This document shows positions 21,046 to 30,490 of a stretch of 60,692 nucleotides of DNA, one piece after another (position 1 is the stretch's first letter; every line of letters begins with the position of its first letter). A program made the position numbers and the translations under genes. The DNA comes from an uncultured SAR86 cluster bacterium (GTDB lineage: Bacteria > Pseudomonadota > Gammaproteobacteria > Magnimaribacterales > AG-339-G14). Where the stretch lies: contig CABXRO010000005.1 in the NCBI GenBank assembly GCA_902514645.1, positions 1 to 60,692 on the forward strand, written 5' to 3'. Below the pieces are notes generated by a model. The model worked only from the letters and a program-made list of their open reading frames with translations, was not told the DNA's origin and searched no databases.

Positions 21046-22587
21046 TTATGATATTGCTGGAGCCGATTTTCCGAGTTTTTGTTCTCTTAAGGTTCTTTTC
21101 AAAACTTTCCCTGTAGCGTTTCTTGGTAAGGCTTCAACAAATTCCACACTTTTTGGTATTTTGAATTTTGCTAAATTTTTAAGACAATGATTAATAATAT
21201 CCTCACTAGATAAATTTTCATTAGGCTTTAAAGCAATAAAAGCTAGACCAACTTCTCCCCACTTTTCATCAGGTATACCTATGATTGCAGCTTCAGTAAT
21301 TTGAGGTAATTGGTAAAGCACATTTTCTACTTCAGCTGGATACACATTTTCACCGCCAGAAATATACATATCCTTTTGACGGTCTACAATATAAATAAAA
21401 CCTTCATCATCCATTTGTGCAGCATCTCCTGTCTTAAGCCAACCATCCACAAAAGAGTTTTTAGTGGCCTCCTCATTATTCCAATATCCTGGTGTGATAT
21501 TTGGACCTTTAATAAATATTTCTCCTACTTCGCCTTGCTTTACTTCATTGCCCTTTTCATCGACTATTTTTACCTCTGTATGTAACAAAGGTTTTCCTGC
21601 CGAGCCAATTTTTCGTGCAGAATCGTCACCAGATAATCCAATTCCGCCAGGACTGGTTTCTGTCATTCCCCAGCCTTGCCATAGTTCTACACCCTTGTTT
21701 TGCCAAGTTTCTATGATTACTTCGGCGCATGGTGCTCCACCTACTCCGGCTCCTTCTATTCTTGAAAAATCTGTTGTCGCAAAATTTGGATGTTGCATCA
21801 TAAACTGGAAAGGTGCAGGCACAGCAAAAAAATGTGTAATTCCAAAATCGGGGTTATCAATAATTTCCAAAGCTTTTCCTGGATCAAACTCTTTCATCAG
21901 TACAATTTGGCCACCATTATGCAAAATTGGATTTGCGTAACAGTTCATGCCGCCTGTATGAAATAATGGCAAAACAACAAGTTGAATTGTTTTATCAGTA
22001 ATTCTTGCAGTAGCACCTAAATTTACAGTATTGAAAAATTGCATTTGATGATTAATCATGGCGCCTTTCGGGTGACCAGTCGTACCGGAGGTATACATCA
22101 ACATAATTAAGTCATCATGATTACTTTCTACGGTTTCAAGATCATTATTTTCTATAATAGCTTGTTCATATTCACTGCCAAAATTGTTTTCTTCGATCAT
22201 CAAAGAGCTTTTTATTTCGCAATCTTTTATTAGTTCTTGAGCAATATCCTTAAACTCAATTGAATAAATCAAACTCATTGGCTTGCTATCATTCAAAATG
22301 TATTCAAGTTCTGGCTTAGTTAGCCTCCAGTTAAGAGGTAATTCAACACCGCCAATTTTTCCACAGGCAAATTCAAGTTCAAAAACTTCGGCGCAGTTAT
22401 GGGCTAAAATCGCGACTCGGTCCCCTTTTTTCAAACCTTTTTTTTGCAACCAACCCGCTAATGATTTAGATCTTTCATTCAATTCATAATAAGAGGTTTC
22501 TCGACCATTTGAGATCTCTTTGATAGCAATTTTTTTTGGCCTAAAGTTAGATTGATACTCTACCCAGTCGTAATATTTTACAGTCAT
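21046..22587 (-). CDS. Acyl-CoA synthetase (AMP-forming)
   Basis: MLMYTSGTTGHPKGAMINH, GWGMTETSPGG, WLKTGDAAQMDDEGFIYIVDRQKDMYISGGENVYPAEVE. Confidence 0.93.
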   Translation of the reverse strand: MTVKYYDWVEYQSNFRPKKIAIKEISNGRETSYYELNERSKSLAGWLQKKGLKKGDRVAILAHNCAEVFELEFACGKIGGVELPLNWRLTKPELEYILNDSKPMSLIYSIEFKDIAQELIKDCEIKSSLMIEENNFGSEYEQAIIENNDLETVESNHDDLIMLMYTSGTTGHPKGAMINHQMQFFNTVNLGATARITDKTIQLVVLPLFHTGGMNCYANPILHNGGQIVLMKEFDPGKALEIIDNPDFGITHFFAVPAPFQFMMQHPNFATTDFSRIEGAGVGGAPCAEVIIETWQNKGVELWQGWGMTETSPGGIGLSGDDSARKIGSAGKPLLHTEVKIVDEKGNEVKQGEVGEIFIKGPNITPGYWNNEEATKNSFVDGWLKTGDAAQMDDEGFIYIVDRQKDMYISGGENVYPAEVENVLYQLPQITEAAIIGIPDEKWGEVGLAFIALKPNENLSSEDIINHCLKNLAKFKIPKSVEFVEALPRNATGKVLKRTLREQKLGKSAPAIS

Positions 22588-22765
22588 TATTTATCTACAT
22601 TTATGAAAATCAGTCGTTTAACTATGCTTCAAATAAATTTTGGATGCAATAATTTAGAGTTGTATTAATTTGTAATAAAAAATTTTTTTTTAATAAATTT
22701 TATATAAAGGTATAAGCAAAAATCACCTGTTGATTGTCTATTATATCAGTCCTTTTAGAGATGAG

Positions 22766-22873
22766 ATGATTAGTGAATATTTAAAATCAGTTTGGAATTT
22801 TTGTAGGGATTATCCTTTTTATGCAGTTGCCTTTTTCTATGGCGGCTACTTAATAGGTGTAGTCTACTTTTAG
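22766..22873 (+). CDS. Candidate small membrane protein (35 aa)
   Basis: Not in the ORF track. ATG...TAG encodes MISEYLKSVWNFCRDYPFYAVAFFYGGYLIGVVYF, one hydrophobic helix; stop overlaps the PhyH stop on the other strand; weak RBS. Confidence 0.35.
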   Translation: MISEYLKSVWNFCRDYPFYAVAFFYGGYLIGVVYF

Positions 22874-23766
22874 TTTTTTGTAGATTTTTGAACCAGTTCC
22901 TTAGGGTCTGGAATATCAGAGTACTCGTCAAAAGCCCTATCCTTAAATATGTTTTCTGGCGAAACAGATTCATATTCTGCATTTTCATCTAATGGATCAG
23001 AATAGAAACCAAGTACGTATCCTCCCTTAGAGTATCCTATTAAAGATCTTATTTCAGGCGAAATATCTTTTGCAATCTCAGGAGGACAGGATAGATATTG
23101 ATTTTCTTCCTGACGCAGCCAATTAAGAGCATAATGCAAAAAAATTCCAGTTCGAATATCATTTTTAGAAGTATTTTCTCCTCCGCCATGCAATACAGTT
23201 CCAGTATAAAGAAGTACTGATCCCGCTTTCATTTCAGCATAAGCTATTTCATCGTCATTAGGAATTCGGTCTTTTTCCCAGAGATGAGATCCAGGGACAA
23301 TCTGGGTGGCTCCATTTTCCTTAGTAAAATCTGTTACCGCCCAAATGGTACTCATAAGTGGTTCAACTTTCCTGGGTAGATAACCGCCCCAAATTCCTCT
23401 ATCTCTATGAAGAATTTGTTTACTTTCTCCTGGGCCAATACTTACTGCAGAAGTGAAATGCAGTTGATAACCATCACAGAAAGGAGATAAATACTTTTCG
23501 GAAACTTCATTAATTAAAAGATTTAATGCCAATTCTCTACATGCTTCAGATCTCGCAATTAATGCCCCAACTCTTTTAGTTTTAAATCCAGTAAATTCAT
23601 CCCTACCAAAAACATCATGTTTTAAATACGGTTTAAGATCTTGATTTATTCTAGAAATATCATCTGAGTGCAGGAGGTTATCAATTATCACTCCAGCATC
23701 CTTGTTAAGAACATCGATAATCTCTTCCGAAGAAGCTGAGTTTGAGAGGTGAACTAAATCAGCCAT
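22870..23766 (-). CDS. Phytanoyl-CoA dioxygenase family protein (PhyH, Fe(II)/2OG)
   Basis: LHRDRGIWGG (HxD), NGATQIVPGSHLWEKDR, LLYTGTVLHGGGENTS. Confidence 0.9.
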   Translation of the reverse strand: MADLVHLSNSASSEEIIDVLNKDAGVIIDNLLHSDDISRINQDLKPYLKHDVFGRDEFTGFKTKRVGALIARSEACRELALNLLINEVSEKYLSPFCDGYQLHFTSAVSIGPGESKQILHRDRGIWGGYLPRKVEPLMSTIWAVTDFTKENGATQIVPGSHLWEKDRIPNDDEIAYAEMKAGSVLLYTGTVLHGGGENTSKNDIRTGIFLHYALNWLRQEENQYLSCPPEIAKDISPEIRSLIGYSKGGYVLGFYSDPLDENAEYESVSPENIFKDRAFDEYSDIPDPKELVQKSTKN

Positions 23767-23796
23767 TTAAGAAATATACTATCAAAAGCAAGAAAC

Positions 23797-24828
23797 TTAA
23801 AAAGATTTTTGAAAACCAAATACTATATTGGTTTTGTCTTTCATCTGGAGACCATTTTTTTCATTGATTATTGAGTTAATAATCTCCAAAGCAAGTCTGT
23901 CTTCAGATCCAGGAAAGATTTTTGTAAGAAAATTAAAGCCCAAACCTATTTCAGCTGTAAAACCGCCATAATTTGATGTTATGGAGGTCTGAATTGGAGC
24001 TGTGATATTTGGATCAAGGCCTGAAATTTCTTTTTGATGGTTTAGTCTCAACCTCGATGAAATAGAAAAATTTTTGCTAAATGAATATTGATACCAAGAA
24101 TCAAAATAAGTTTTATCACCATAATGCCACTCCTTTGATGAAATATTTTTAAAGAACCTAATTTGATTTCCAAAAACATGTTCATCAGATAATGTATATA
24201 GGTTGGTGAAGCCAATAATCAAAGCAACAGATTCGTCTCCTGATTGCATACCATAAGGTAAAATCATTTCCATATTTGTATTCATGGGAGTAAGAACCTT
24301 GCCTTTTTCGTTTTTATCTCCAACAGAAAACTTTAAGCCAATTTCTCCATGCCACCTGCTTTTATCTTGCTCATCAATTTTTACTAATGCAGAAAAGGAT
24401 AAGCCAGACAGGTCCGATGAAGATGAATTGAATGAACCAATATTATTTCTCGTCATTGCGTGATAAGTATTTAAATTCATGGATTTATCCATAAACATTG
24501 TCATGAACATTAAAGTAACATCATCTGATGGAGCATACATGCCTCCAAGCGTTAACATTTTCATGCTCATTTTGATTGGAATAACACTAAGTTTTACTGG
24601 TGAGTTCGAATGTGGATTGTCTATAACTAAAATTTCGCTATCTGAGATTGAACTTCCGTCTAAAGAATTACTTTTCATTTTCATGTAAGAGGCTTTCAAA
24701 GAAATCATTGATTCTCCTTTTTTGTGCATATGATCGGCCATAACTCCAATAGGCGCATGGCCAATTGCTTGAGAACCAAACATCGATATCGAGAAAACTA
24801 AAAGGATAATTAAATGAATAGAGCGCAT
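23797..24828 (-). CDS. Putative outer-membrane beta-barrel protein with Met/His-rich N-terminus
   Basis: Signal peptide, GHAPIGVMADHMHKKGE, alternating beta-strand pattern, terminal aromatic FGFQKSF. Confidence 0.55.
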   Translation of the reverse strand: MRSIHLIILLVFSISMFGSQAIGHAPIGVMADHMHKKGESMISLKASYMKMKSNSLDGSSISDSEILVIDNPHSNSPVKLSVIPIKMSMKMLTLGGMYAPSDDVTLMFMTMFMDKSMNLNTYHAMTRNNIGSFNSSSSDLSGLSFSALVKIDEQDKSRWHGEIGLKFSVGDKNEKGKVLTPMNTNMEMILPYGMQSGDESVALIIGFTNLYTLSDEHVFGNQIRFFKNISSKEWHYGDKTYFDSWYQYSFSKNFSISSRLRLNHQKEISGLDPNITAPIQTSITSNYGGFTAEIGLGFNFLTKIFPGSEDRLALEIINSIINEKNGLQMKDKTNIVFGFQKSF

Positions 24829-24855
24829 TTAGAGTACATTCTATCTTATTAAAAT

Positions 24856-25602
24856 CTAAGAAAGTATGAAGTTTACTCCGCCAATATGAATTAAATCGTT
24901 TTTTATCAGGCCAAGTCTTTCTGCTTTTTCTAAAACTATTTCCTTATTTTTTACTGATAATTCAAAAGCATTGATTCCTTCGCCCCTATCATCAAGATCA
25001 TCTACGAATTTAATTCTGGACTCTGTGAAGTTTATTTGAAGATCTTCATCTGCTTTAACCCCAAAAGCCTTTTCCCATTTTCTACAAAGAGCAGATTTAT
25101 CATTAGATTGCATCACAACTCCGCTTAATCTCTCTGCATTATCATTTTTTGATACACACTTTTCCCAATCTAGGCCTGCCCAGAGCCAAGCTGATTCGGG
25201 TTCCATTTTATCTATTGAAACTATTGCACCGCCAATATGTTTAGGATGCAAATGAATAGTTTTTCCAGTTACGTGACCTTCACTTCTCTCAACTTCATAA
25301 ACAATTCCGATATTTTCATTAGTTACTCGCTCTTTTTCTTTGGCAACATCATCGCAATCTACAATTACCATGTAACCGCCATTTCCTCCTCTGCGATTAA
25401 GAAATCTTTCTGCAGTAGTATTTTCTTTCACAGGAGTAACTATCTCTATAAAAGTATCGCCCAAAGGAATTAATGAATTTATAAGTCCAAAGTGAATAAG
25501 ACCATCATCATGAAAAGCTACTTTTAAGTCAAATACGTCACAAATTTGATTTGCAACAGAATCCCTTTCTTCAGCAACAATAACTAACTGTCTTAATCTC
25601 AT
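24856..25602 (-). CDS. VOC/glyoxalase-like domain protein
   Basis: LRQLVIVAEERDSVANQICDVFDLKVAFHDDGLIHFGLINSLIPLGDTFIEIVTP: VOC pattern. Confidence 0.8.
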   Translation of the reverse strand: MRLRQLVIVAEERDSVANQICDVFDLKVAFHDDGLIHFGLINSLIPLGDTFIEIVTPVKENTTAERFLNRRGGNGGYMVIVDCDDVAKEKERVTNENIGIVYEVERSEGHVTGKTIHLHPKHIGGAIVSIDKMEPESAWLWAGLDWEKCVSKNDNAERLSGVVMQSNDKSALCRKWEKAFGVKADEDLQINFTESRIKFVDDLDDRGEGINAFELSVKNKEIVLEKAERLGLIKNDLIHIGGVNFILS

Positions 25603-25648
25603 AATATTTGTAAAATAATACTTTAAGGATAAATAAAAGGAGAGAAAA

Positions 25649-26464
25649 ATGAAAGAAATAGATATGGGAACAGATCACCTTAAAGCTCTTAAGGGAGACG
25701 GTTTAGGAAAGATTATTATGAACAGGCCTGAAGCTAGAAATGCTATGTCAGATGAAATGAATGCAGCAATGATGGCGGCCTTAGATGACTTTGAAAATGA
25801 TTCTGAAGTAAGAGCGGTCATTCTTACAGGCTCTGAAGGTGCTTTTTGTGCTGGTGGAGATGTAAAAGGTATGGCTAATAAAAAAGATGATCCTAAACGA
25901 ACAATTGATATAGCTATTCATGAGCAAAGGATTCACCAAAGGGGTACCTCGGGTAAATTATTCAAAATGCCTAAACCGACAATTGCCGCGGTGAATGGAC
26001 CTGCAGCTGGAGCCGGAATGTCATATGCTCTATCTTGTGACCTTAGAGTAATGTCCGATAGTGCTTTTTTTACTACTGCTTTTGCAAAAGTAGGCTTTTC
26101 TGGTGACTATGGAGGATCTTACTTTATGACTCAGCTCGTGGGTTTATCAAAGGCAAAAGAACTTTATTTTTTATCAGACAAAATTCCTGCTGAAGAAGCG
26201 CTTAAACTTGGTCTTACTAATTGGGTTGTAAAACATGAGGAGCTTGAAAATAAAACTCTAGAAATAGCCAAACAACTTGCTGAAGGTCCTGCAGTTGCTT
26301 TTCGATACATGAAAGAAAATCTAAATAGAGCTGTAAGTGGAGAAGTAGATGATTGTCTTGATCTAGAAGTCACGCATCATGTTCATTGTGGTCAAACAGA
26401 AGATCACAAAAATGCTACGAAAGCTTTTGTTGAAAAAAAACAGCCCGTATTTAAAGGTCGATAA
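25649..26464 (+). CDS. Enoyl-CoA hydratase/isomerase family protein
   Basis: MNRPEARNAMSDEM, GAFCAGGDVKGM, GPAAGAGMSYALSCDLRVMSD; AAGGAGAG RBS just upstream. Confidence 0.92.
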   Translation: MKEIDMGTDHLKALKGDGLGKIIMNRPEARNAMSDEMNAAMMAALDDFENDSEVRAVILTGSEGAFCAGGDVKGMANKKDDPKRTIDIAIHEQRIHQRGTSGKLFKMPKPTIAAVNGPAAGAGMSYALSCDLRVMSDSAFFTTAFAKVGFSGDYGGSYFMTQLVGLSKAKELYFLSDKIPAEEALKLGLTNWVVKHEELENKTLEIAKQLAEGPAVAFRYMKENLNRAVSGEVDDCLDLEVTHHVHCGQTEDHKNATKAFVEKKQPVFKGR

Positions 26465-27598
26465 TTACTTATGTGGAGTAACTAAATACTTTTGTCCGGT
26501 CGCCTGTTTAGCATAGTTTTTGAGAATCTCTGGATCAAGCATTTCTTCAAGAGAAATTTCAGCAGTATAAAAGCTTGAAAAAGTTGTAGTAATTTCATTT
26601 GCTACTCTGTCTCTCATTTTTAAGAAAATTTCTGGTCCTGCTTTCCCAATGAACGGTGTTAAAAGCCATCCTCCTAAACCCCATTGCAATCCATAAGATC
26701 TATTCAATACTGTTGGCGTCGGGTCAAGGCCACCATAAATATAAAGTTGTTTATAGGTATCTGAACCGTATCTGCTGTATTCAGATGCCTTCTTATTTGC
26801 AGAGATTTCCATTGCAGATAAAATCTGTCCAGCTAATTTTCCTTCATTTCCTCCTCCGGTAGCATCAAATCCTAAGGTTGCACCAGAGGCATCAATTGCA
26901 TCTATTAAATCAGCCATGAAAGAATCTTCGCTCATGTTACAAACATATTCAGCACCAAGATCTTTCAAAAGATTTACGTGTTCTTCTTTTCTTACGATAT
27001 TTACCAAAGGAATATCATCGGCCTTACATATTTTTACTAACATCTGACCCAAATTTGAAGCAGCAGCAGTGTGGATCATAGCTGTATGATTTTCCATTTT
27101 CATGGTTTCTGTAAATCCAAGAGCAGTCAAAGGATTTACAAATGAGGAAGCAGCCTCTTTTGGGGTAGTCCCTTCATTCATAACGAGACAACTATCAACG
27201 GGTACGCATCTATATTCAGAATACATAGCTCCACCTGCTACTCCTACAATTTTACCAATTAGACCCTTTCCAGCCTCTCCAGCATCGACAACAACTCCGC
27301 CTCCTTCGTTTCCAACTTTCATGGATTTATCAAATCTTGCAGTCATAGTTTTATGTAATGCAGGCAAAATGCTCATTGTTGTAACCTTGTCATTTCCAGA
27401 ACCTTCTGTATTTATAGAACCAAGATCTGCTGCAAAGCTTATCAATAAGCCAAGATCAGATGGATTAATGGGAGAAGCTTCAACTTTCAATAAAACCTCA
27501 TGATCTTTGGGCGTTGGCATTTCCACGCTTTCAATAGATAGCCTTAACTGACCATCACTTGTTACTTCAGAACGAATTTCTCTCGATGTATTGGACAT
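26465..27598 (-). CDS. Zinc-binding dehydrogenase/quinone oxidoreductase (MDR superfamily)
   Basis: SPINPSDLG, VGNEGGGVVVDAGEAG, HTAAASNLGQMLVKICK. Confidence 0.85.
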   Translation of the reverse strand: MSNTSREIRSEVTSDGQLRLSIESVEMPTPKDHEVLLKVEASPINPSDLGLLISFAADLGSINTEGSGNDKVTTMSILPALHKTMTARFDKSMKVGNEGGGVVVDAGEAGKGLIGKIVGVAGGAMYSEYRCVPVDSCLVMNEGTTPKEAASSFVNPLTALGFTETMKMENHTAMIHTAAASNLGQMLVKICKADDIPLVNIVRKEEHVNLLKDLGAEYVCNMSEDSFMADLIDAIDASGATLGFDATGGGNEGKLAGQILSAMEISANKKASEYSRYGSDTYKQLYIYGGLDPTPTVLNRSYGLQWGLGGWLLTPFIGKAGPEIFLKMRDRVANEITTTFSSFYTAEISLEEMLDPEILKNYAKQATGQKYLVTPHK

Positions 27599-27638
27599 TT
27601 CTTCTCCTATGTTAATTTTATAATTTTTTAACCTTTAC

Positions 27639-28451
27639 CTATTCAAATAGGCAGATTGCTCTAACTTCAATGCTCTCACGAGGCGAAACCTTTATATCGC
27701 AACTTAAATCATCAAAAGCGCTATGCAAAGTAGGCATAAAAGGATTCTCATCAGAATCGTAAGTTTTGAACATCACTACTTCATCTCTATTCATTTTTGG
27801 ATAAAAGTACCATTTATGACTATCACTATTCATTGATTGATAAATTTCAACGGTAAATCCATTCTCGTCGGCTAAAGTTTCAGTTTTTTCTTCATCTTTC
27901 CCATAATTAAATAAATCTGTAGGAATTAATTCTTTTTCGGAAACTGTTCTAGAATCACAAAGAGCAAACGGAGCATCCATACCGTCTTTATCGAAACGTC
28001 TCCATAAATTATAGACGGTGACTCTACTGGGATTGGAATTATTCTCGTCAAGCAATGGTTGAATGGTTTGCCTGAAATTTGGAGTAAAGTCGTTATGAAC
28101 CAATCTATGAGCACCTAATCTTTTACCTTCAGCGGCTTCAGCCTCATTTCTTGTTATATGACTTACGATGAAGACCTGATTCGCCCCAATCTGCTTTTTA
28201 ACCAAATCTGCCATTTCTTCGTAGTAAACTTCTGTTACTTCTTTGTCATTATAAAAATCAGTCATTGACGATTTATGATTCAATAAAATAAAACCGGACT
28301 CGGTTAAGGAGTGCTCTTCTTCTCTTGCATTTAAAACTTCTTTCATGAAGCCCTTGTGATCTGGCCTATCTGGATCAGGTTCCTTAACTCCAAAAGCTGG
28401 CTTTGATTCGCCTTGTTTTAATGGATTTCTGTAAAAAAATTCTGCTTTCAT
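27639..28451 (-). CDS. CmcJ/NvfI (AsaB)-like oxidoreductase family protein
   Basis: HNDFTPNFRQTI...TVYNLWRRF...PFALCDSRTV...HKWYFYPKMNRDEVVMFKTYDS...LHSAFDD: the characteristic pattern of this family. Confidence 0.8.
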   Translation of the reverse strand: MKAEFFYRNPLKQGESKPAFGVKEPDPDRPDHKGFMKEVLNAREEEHSLTESGFILLNHKSSMTDFYNDKEVTEVYYEEMADLVKKQIGANQVFIVSHITRNEAEAAEGKRLGAHRLVHNDFTPNFRQTIQPLLDENNSNPSRVTVYNLWRRFDKDGMDAPFALCDSRTVSEKELIPTDLFNYGKDEEKTETLADENGFTVEIYQSMNSDSHKWYFYPKMNRDEVVMFKTYDSDENPFMPTLHSAFDDLSCDIKVSPRESIEVRAICLFE

Positions 28452-28480
28452 AACTTATTTTGCATATTCTATGCTAAAAA

Positions 28481-29635
28481 CTATCTCTTTCGAAGCATAT
28501 GTGGTTTTAAATCTTTTAACTGATTTACTCCCATTAGTTTCATATCTCTTTCGATTTCATTTTTCATATTGCCTAGAGCTTTTTCGACTCCGTCTTGACC
28601 AGCGGCAGCTAAGCCAAAAAGATACATTCTCCCCCCCGAGCAAGCTGTAGCTCCCATCGCCATTGCCTTGAGAACATGCGTACCTCTCTGTATGCCTCCA
28701 TCTAAAATAACATCTATTTCACCACCTACTTCTTGAAGAATCTCATCGAGTTGATCAAAGGAACTTCTTCCTCCATCAAGTTGCCTTCCTCCATGATTTG
28801 AGACCATAATTGCATCAGCTTTCATTTCTACTGCTTTTCTGGCATCTCTAGGACTCATAATGCCCTTGAGACAGAATTTTCTTCCCCAGTTTTCTTTTAG
28901 CCTTATGACATCATCCCACGTCATACTTTGATCCAGCATGGTAGAAAAATAATCTCCAACAGATATAGAGATATTTGTTCCCTCATTGACATGACTTGAT
29001 AATTGAGAAAGTTCAAACTTTTCTCTAAACAAATAATTTAAAGCCCAAGCAGGTTTAATGCCAAATTGAAAAATACTTTTTGGCGTTAATTTTGGAGGAG
29101 TAGTGAAACCTGTTCGCAAGTCTCTCTCTCGATTGCCTCCAGTAATGGTATCAACAGTTAAAGTTAAAATTTCAAAATTGGCCTCTTGAGCCATTGAAAT
29201 CATCGAATCATTTAAGCCTCTATCCTTATGAAAATAGAATTGAAACATCTTAGGAGTCTTGATCAATTCATCTATATCTTTAAGTTTCACTGTCCCTAAA
29301 GAAGATACGCCGAATAAGGTATTGAACTTTTCAGCAGCTTTTGCAACAGCCCTTTCCCCTTGGTGATGAAATAATCTCTGTAAAGCAGTTGGAGAACAAA
29401 AAATTGGTAATCCTAACTTGTAACCCATTACCTCTACTGACATATCAATATTTTCCACTCCAGCAAGGACATTTGGAACTAAATCAACATCTTGGAATGC
29501 TTCTGTATTTCTTTGATATGTAGTTTCATCTTCTGCTGCCCCATCTATATAATGAAAAATCGGGCCAGGTAATCTTCTTCTAGCTAAGTCTTTTAAATCT
29601 TGAAAGTTGTTACAGTTTTTTAGTGATCTAGGCAT
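28481..29635 (-). CDS. FMN-dependent alpha-hydroxy acid dehydrogenase (LldD-like)
   Basis: HYIDGAAEDETTYQRN, PIFCSPTALQRLFHHQGE, MVSNHGGRQLDGGRSSFDQL, DGGIQRGTHVLKAMAMGA. Confidence 0.92.
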   Translation of the reverse strand: MPRSLKNCNNFQDLKDLARRRLPGPIFHYIDGAAEDETTYQRNTEAFQDVDLVPNVLAGVENIDMSVEVMGYKLGLPIFCSPTALQRLFHHQGERAVAKAAEKFNTLFGVSSLGTVKLKDIDELIKTPKMFQFYFHKDRGLNDSMISMAQEANFEILTLTVDTITGGNRERDLRTGFTTPPKLTPKSIFQFGIKPAWALNYLFREKFELSQLSSHVNEGTNISISVGDYFSTMLDQSMTWDDVIRLKENWGRKFCLKGIMSPRDARKAVEMKADAIMVSNHGGRQLDGGRSSFDQLDEILQEVGGEIDVILDGGIQRGTHVLKAMAMGATACSGGRMYLFGLAAAGQDGVEKALGNMKNEIERDMKLMGVNQLKDLKPHMLRKR

Positions 29636-29708
29636 GATATTTTAAAAATCTATTTTAAACGGCAATCTTCTTATGTAATAGTAATGATTAAAAAAAACAG
29701 AGGTAAAA

Positions 29709-30488
29709 ATGTCAGAATACAAAACACCAAACTTTTCTATAGATTTGTCAGGTCAGATTGCCTTGGTTACAGGGGCATCTTCAGGTCTGGGATACCGTTT
29801 TTCTAAAGTATTAGCTTCCTGTGGAGCGAAGGTTGCAATATCTGCTCGAAGGAAAGAGAAACTGGAATCGTTAGCTGAAGAAATAAAGTCTGCTGGAGGC
29901 GAATGCATGGTTGTGCCAATAGATATGACTGACAGAAAAAGTATTAAGTTAGCGGTAGATACTGTTTCTAAAGAAATGGGCACTATTGATACTTTAGTAA
30001 ATAATGCTGGCATCCCAGATGCACAATGGGCTATTAAACAATCTGAAGAGTTGATCGATAATGTAATGGAAACCAACCTTACAGGTCCATACATTCTCTC
30101 TTGTGAAGTAGCAAGAAAATTAATTGAAGAAAAAAAATCTGGCAGGATGGTAAATATTGCTTCGGTCGCAGCTTTCAATACCACACCACAATCAGCAGCT
30201 TCTCTTTATTCGATAACTAAAAAAGCTGTAGTGAGAATGACTGAGGCTTTAGCTGTTGAATGGTCAAAAAGTTATATAAATGTGAATGCTATTGCCCCAG
30301 GTGCTTTTTCGTCAGAAATGCTAGATGGGATGATAGAAAGAGTCGGTGACTTTAGCCAAGCATTTCCAAGAAAAAGGATTTGTACTCCTGAGCAGATGGA
30401 TTCAACTTTATTGTTTTTAGTGTCTCCTTCTTCAGAGTGCGTCACTGGAACTTGTATAAAGATTGATGATGGACAAGGTCCAAGGTAA
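29709..30488 (+). CDS. SDR-family oxidoreductase
   Basis: VTGASSGLGYRF, NNAGIPD, YSITKKAV, NAIAPGAF. Confidence 0.92.
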   Translation: MSEYKTPNFSIDLSGQIALVTGASSGLGYRFSKVLASCGAKVAISARRKEKLESLAEEIKSAGGECMVVPIDMTDRKSIKLAVDTVSKEMGTIDTLVNNAGIPDAQWAIKQSEELIDNVMETNLTGPYILSCEVARKLIEEKKSGRMVNIASVAAFNTTPQSAASLYSITKKAVVRMTEALAVEWSKSYINVNAIAPGAFSSEMLDGMIERVGDFSQAFPRKRICTPEQMDSTLLFLVSPSSECVTGTCIKIDDGQGPR

Positions 30489-30490
30489 TT

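Noticed and set aside
21464-21940. 158-aa + strand ORF in the track
   Set aside because: Antisense to the acyl-CoA synthetase, no recognisable domain. The same reasoning rejects 27102-27503, 29753-30184, 33161-33532 and the other short antisense ORFs.
22770-22988. 72-aa minus-strand ORF
   Set aside because: Out-of-frame overlap with the 3' end of the PhyH gene; basic low-complexity translation.
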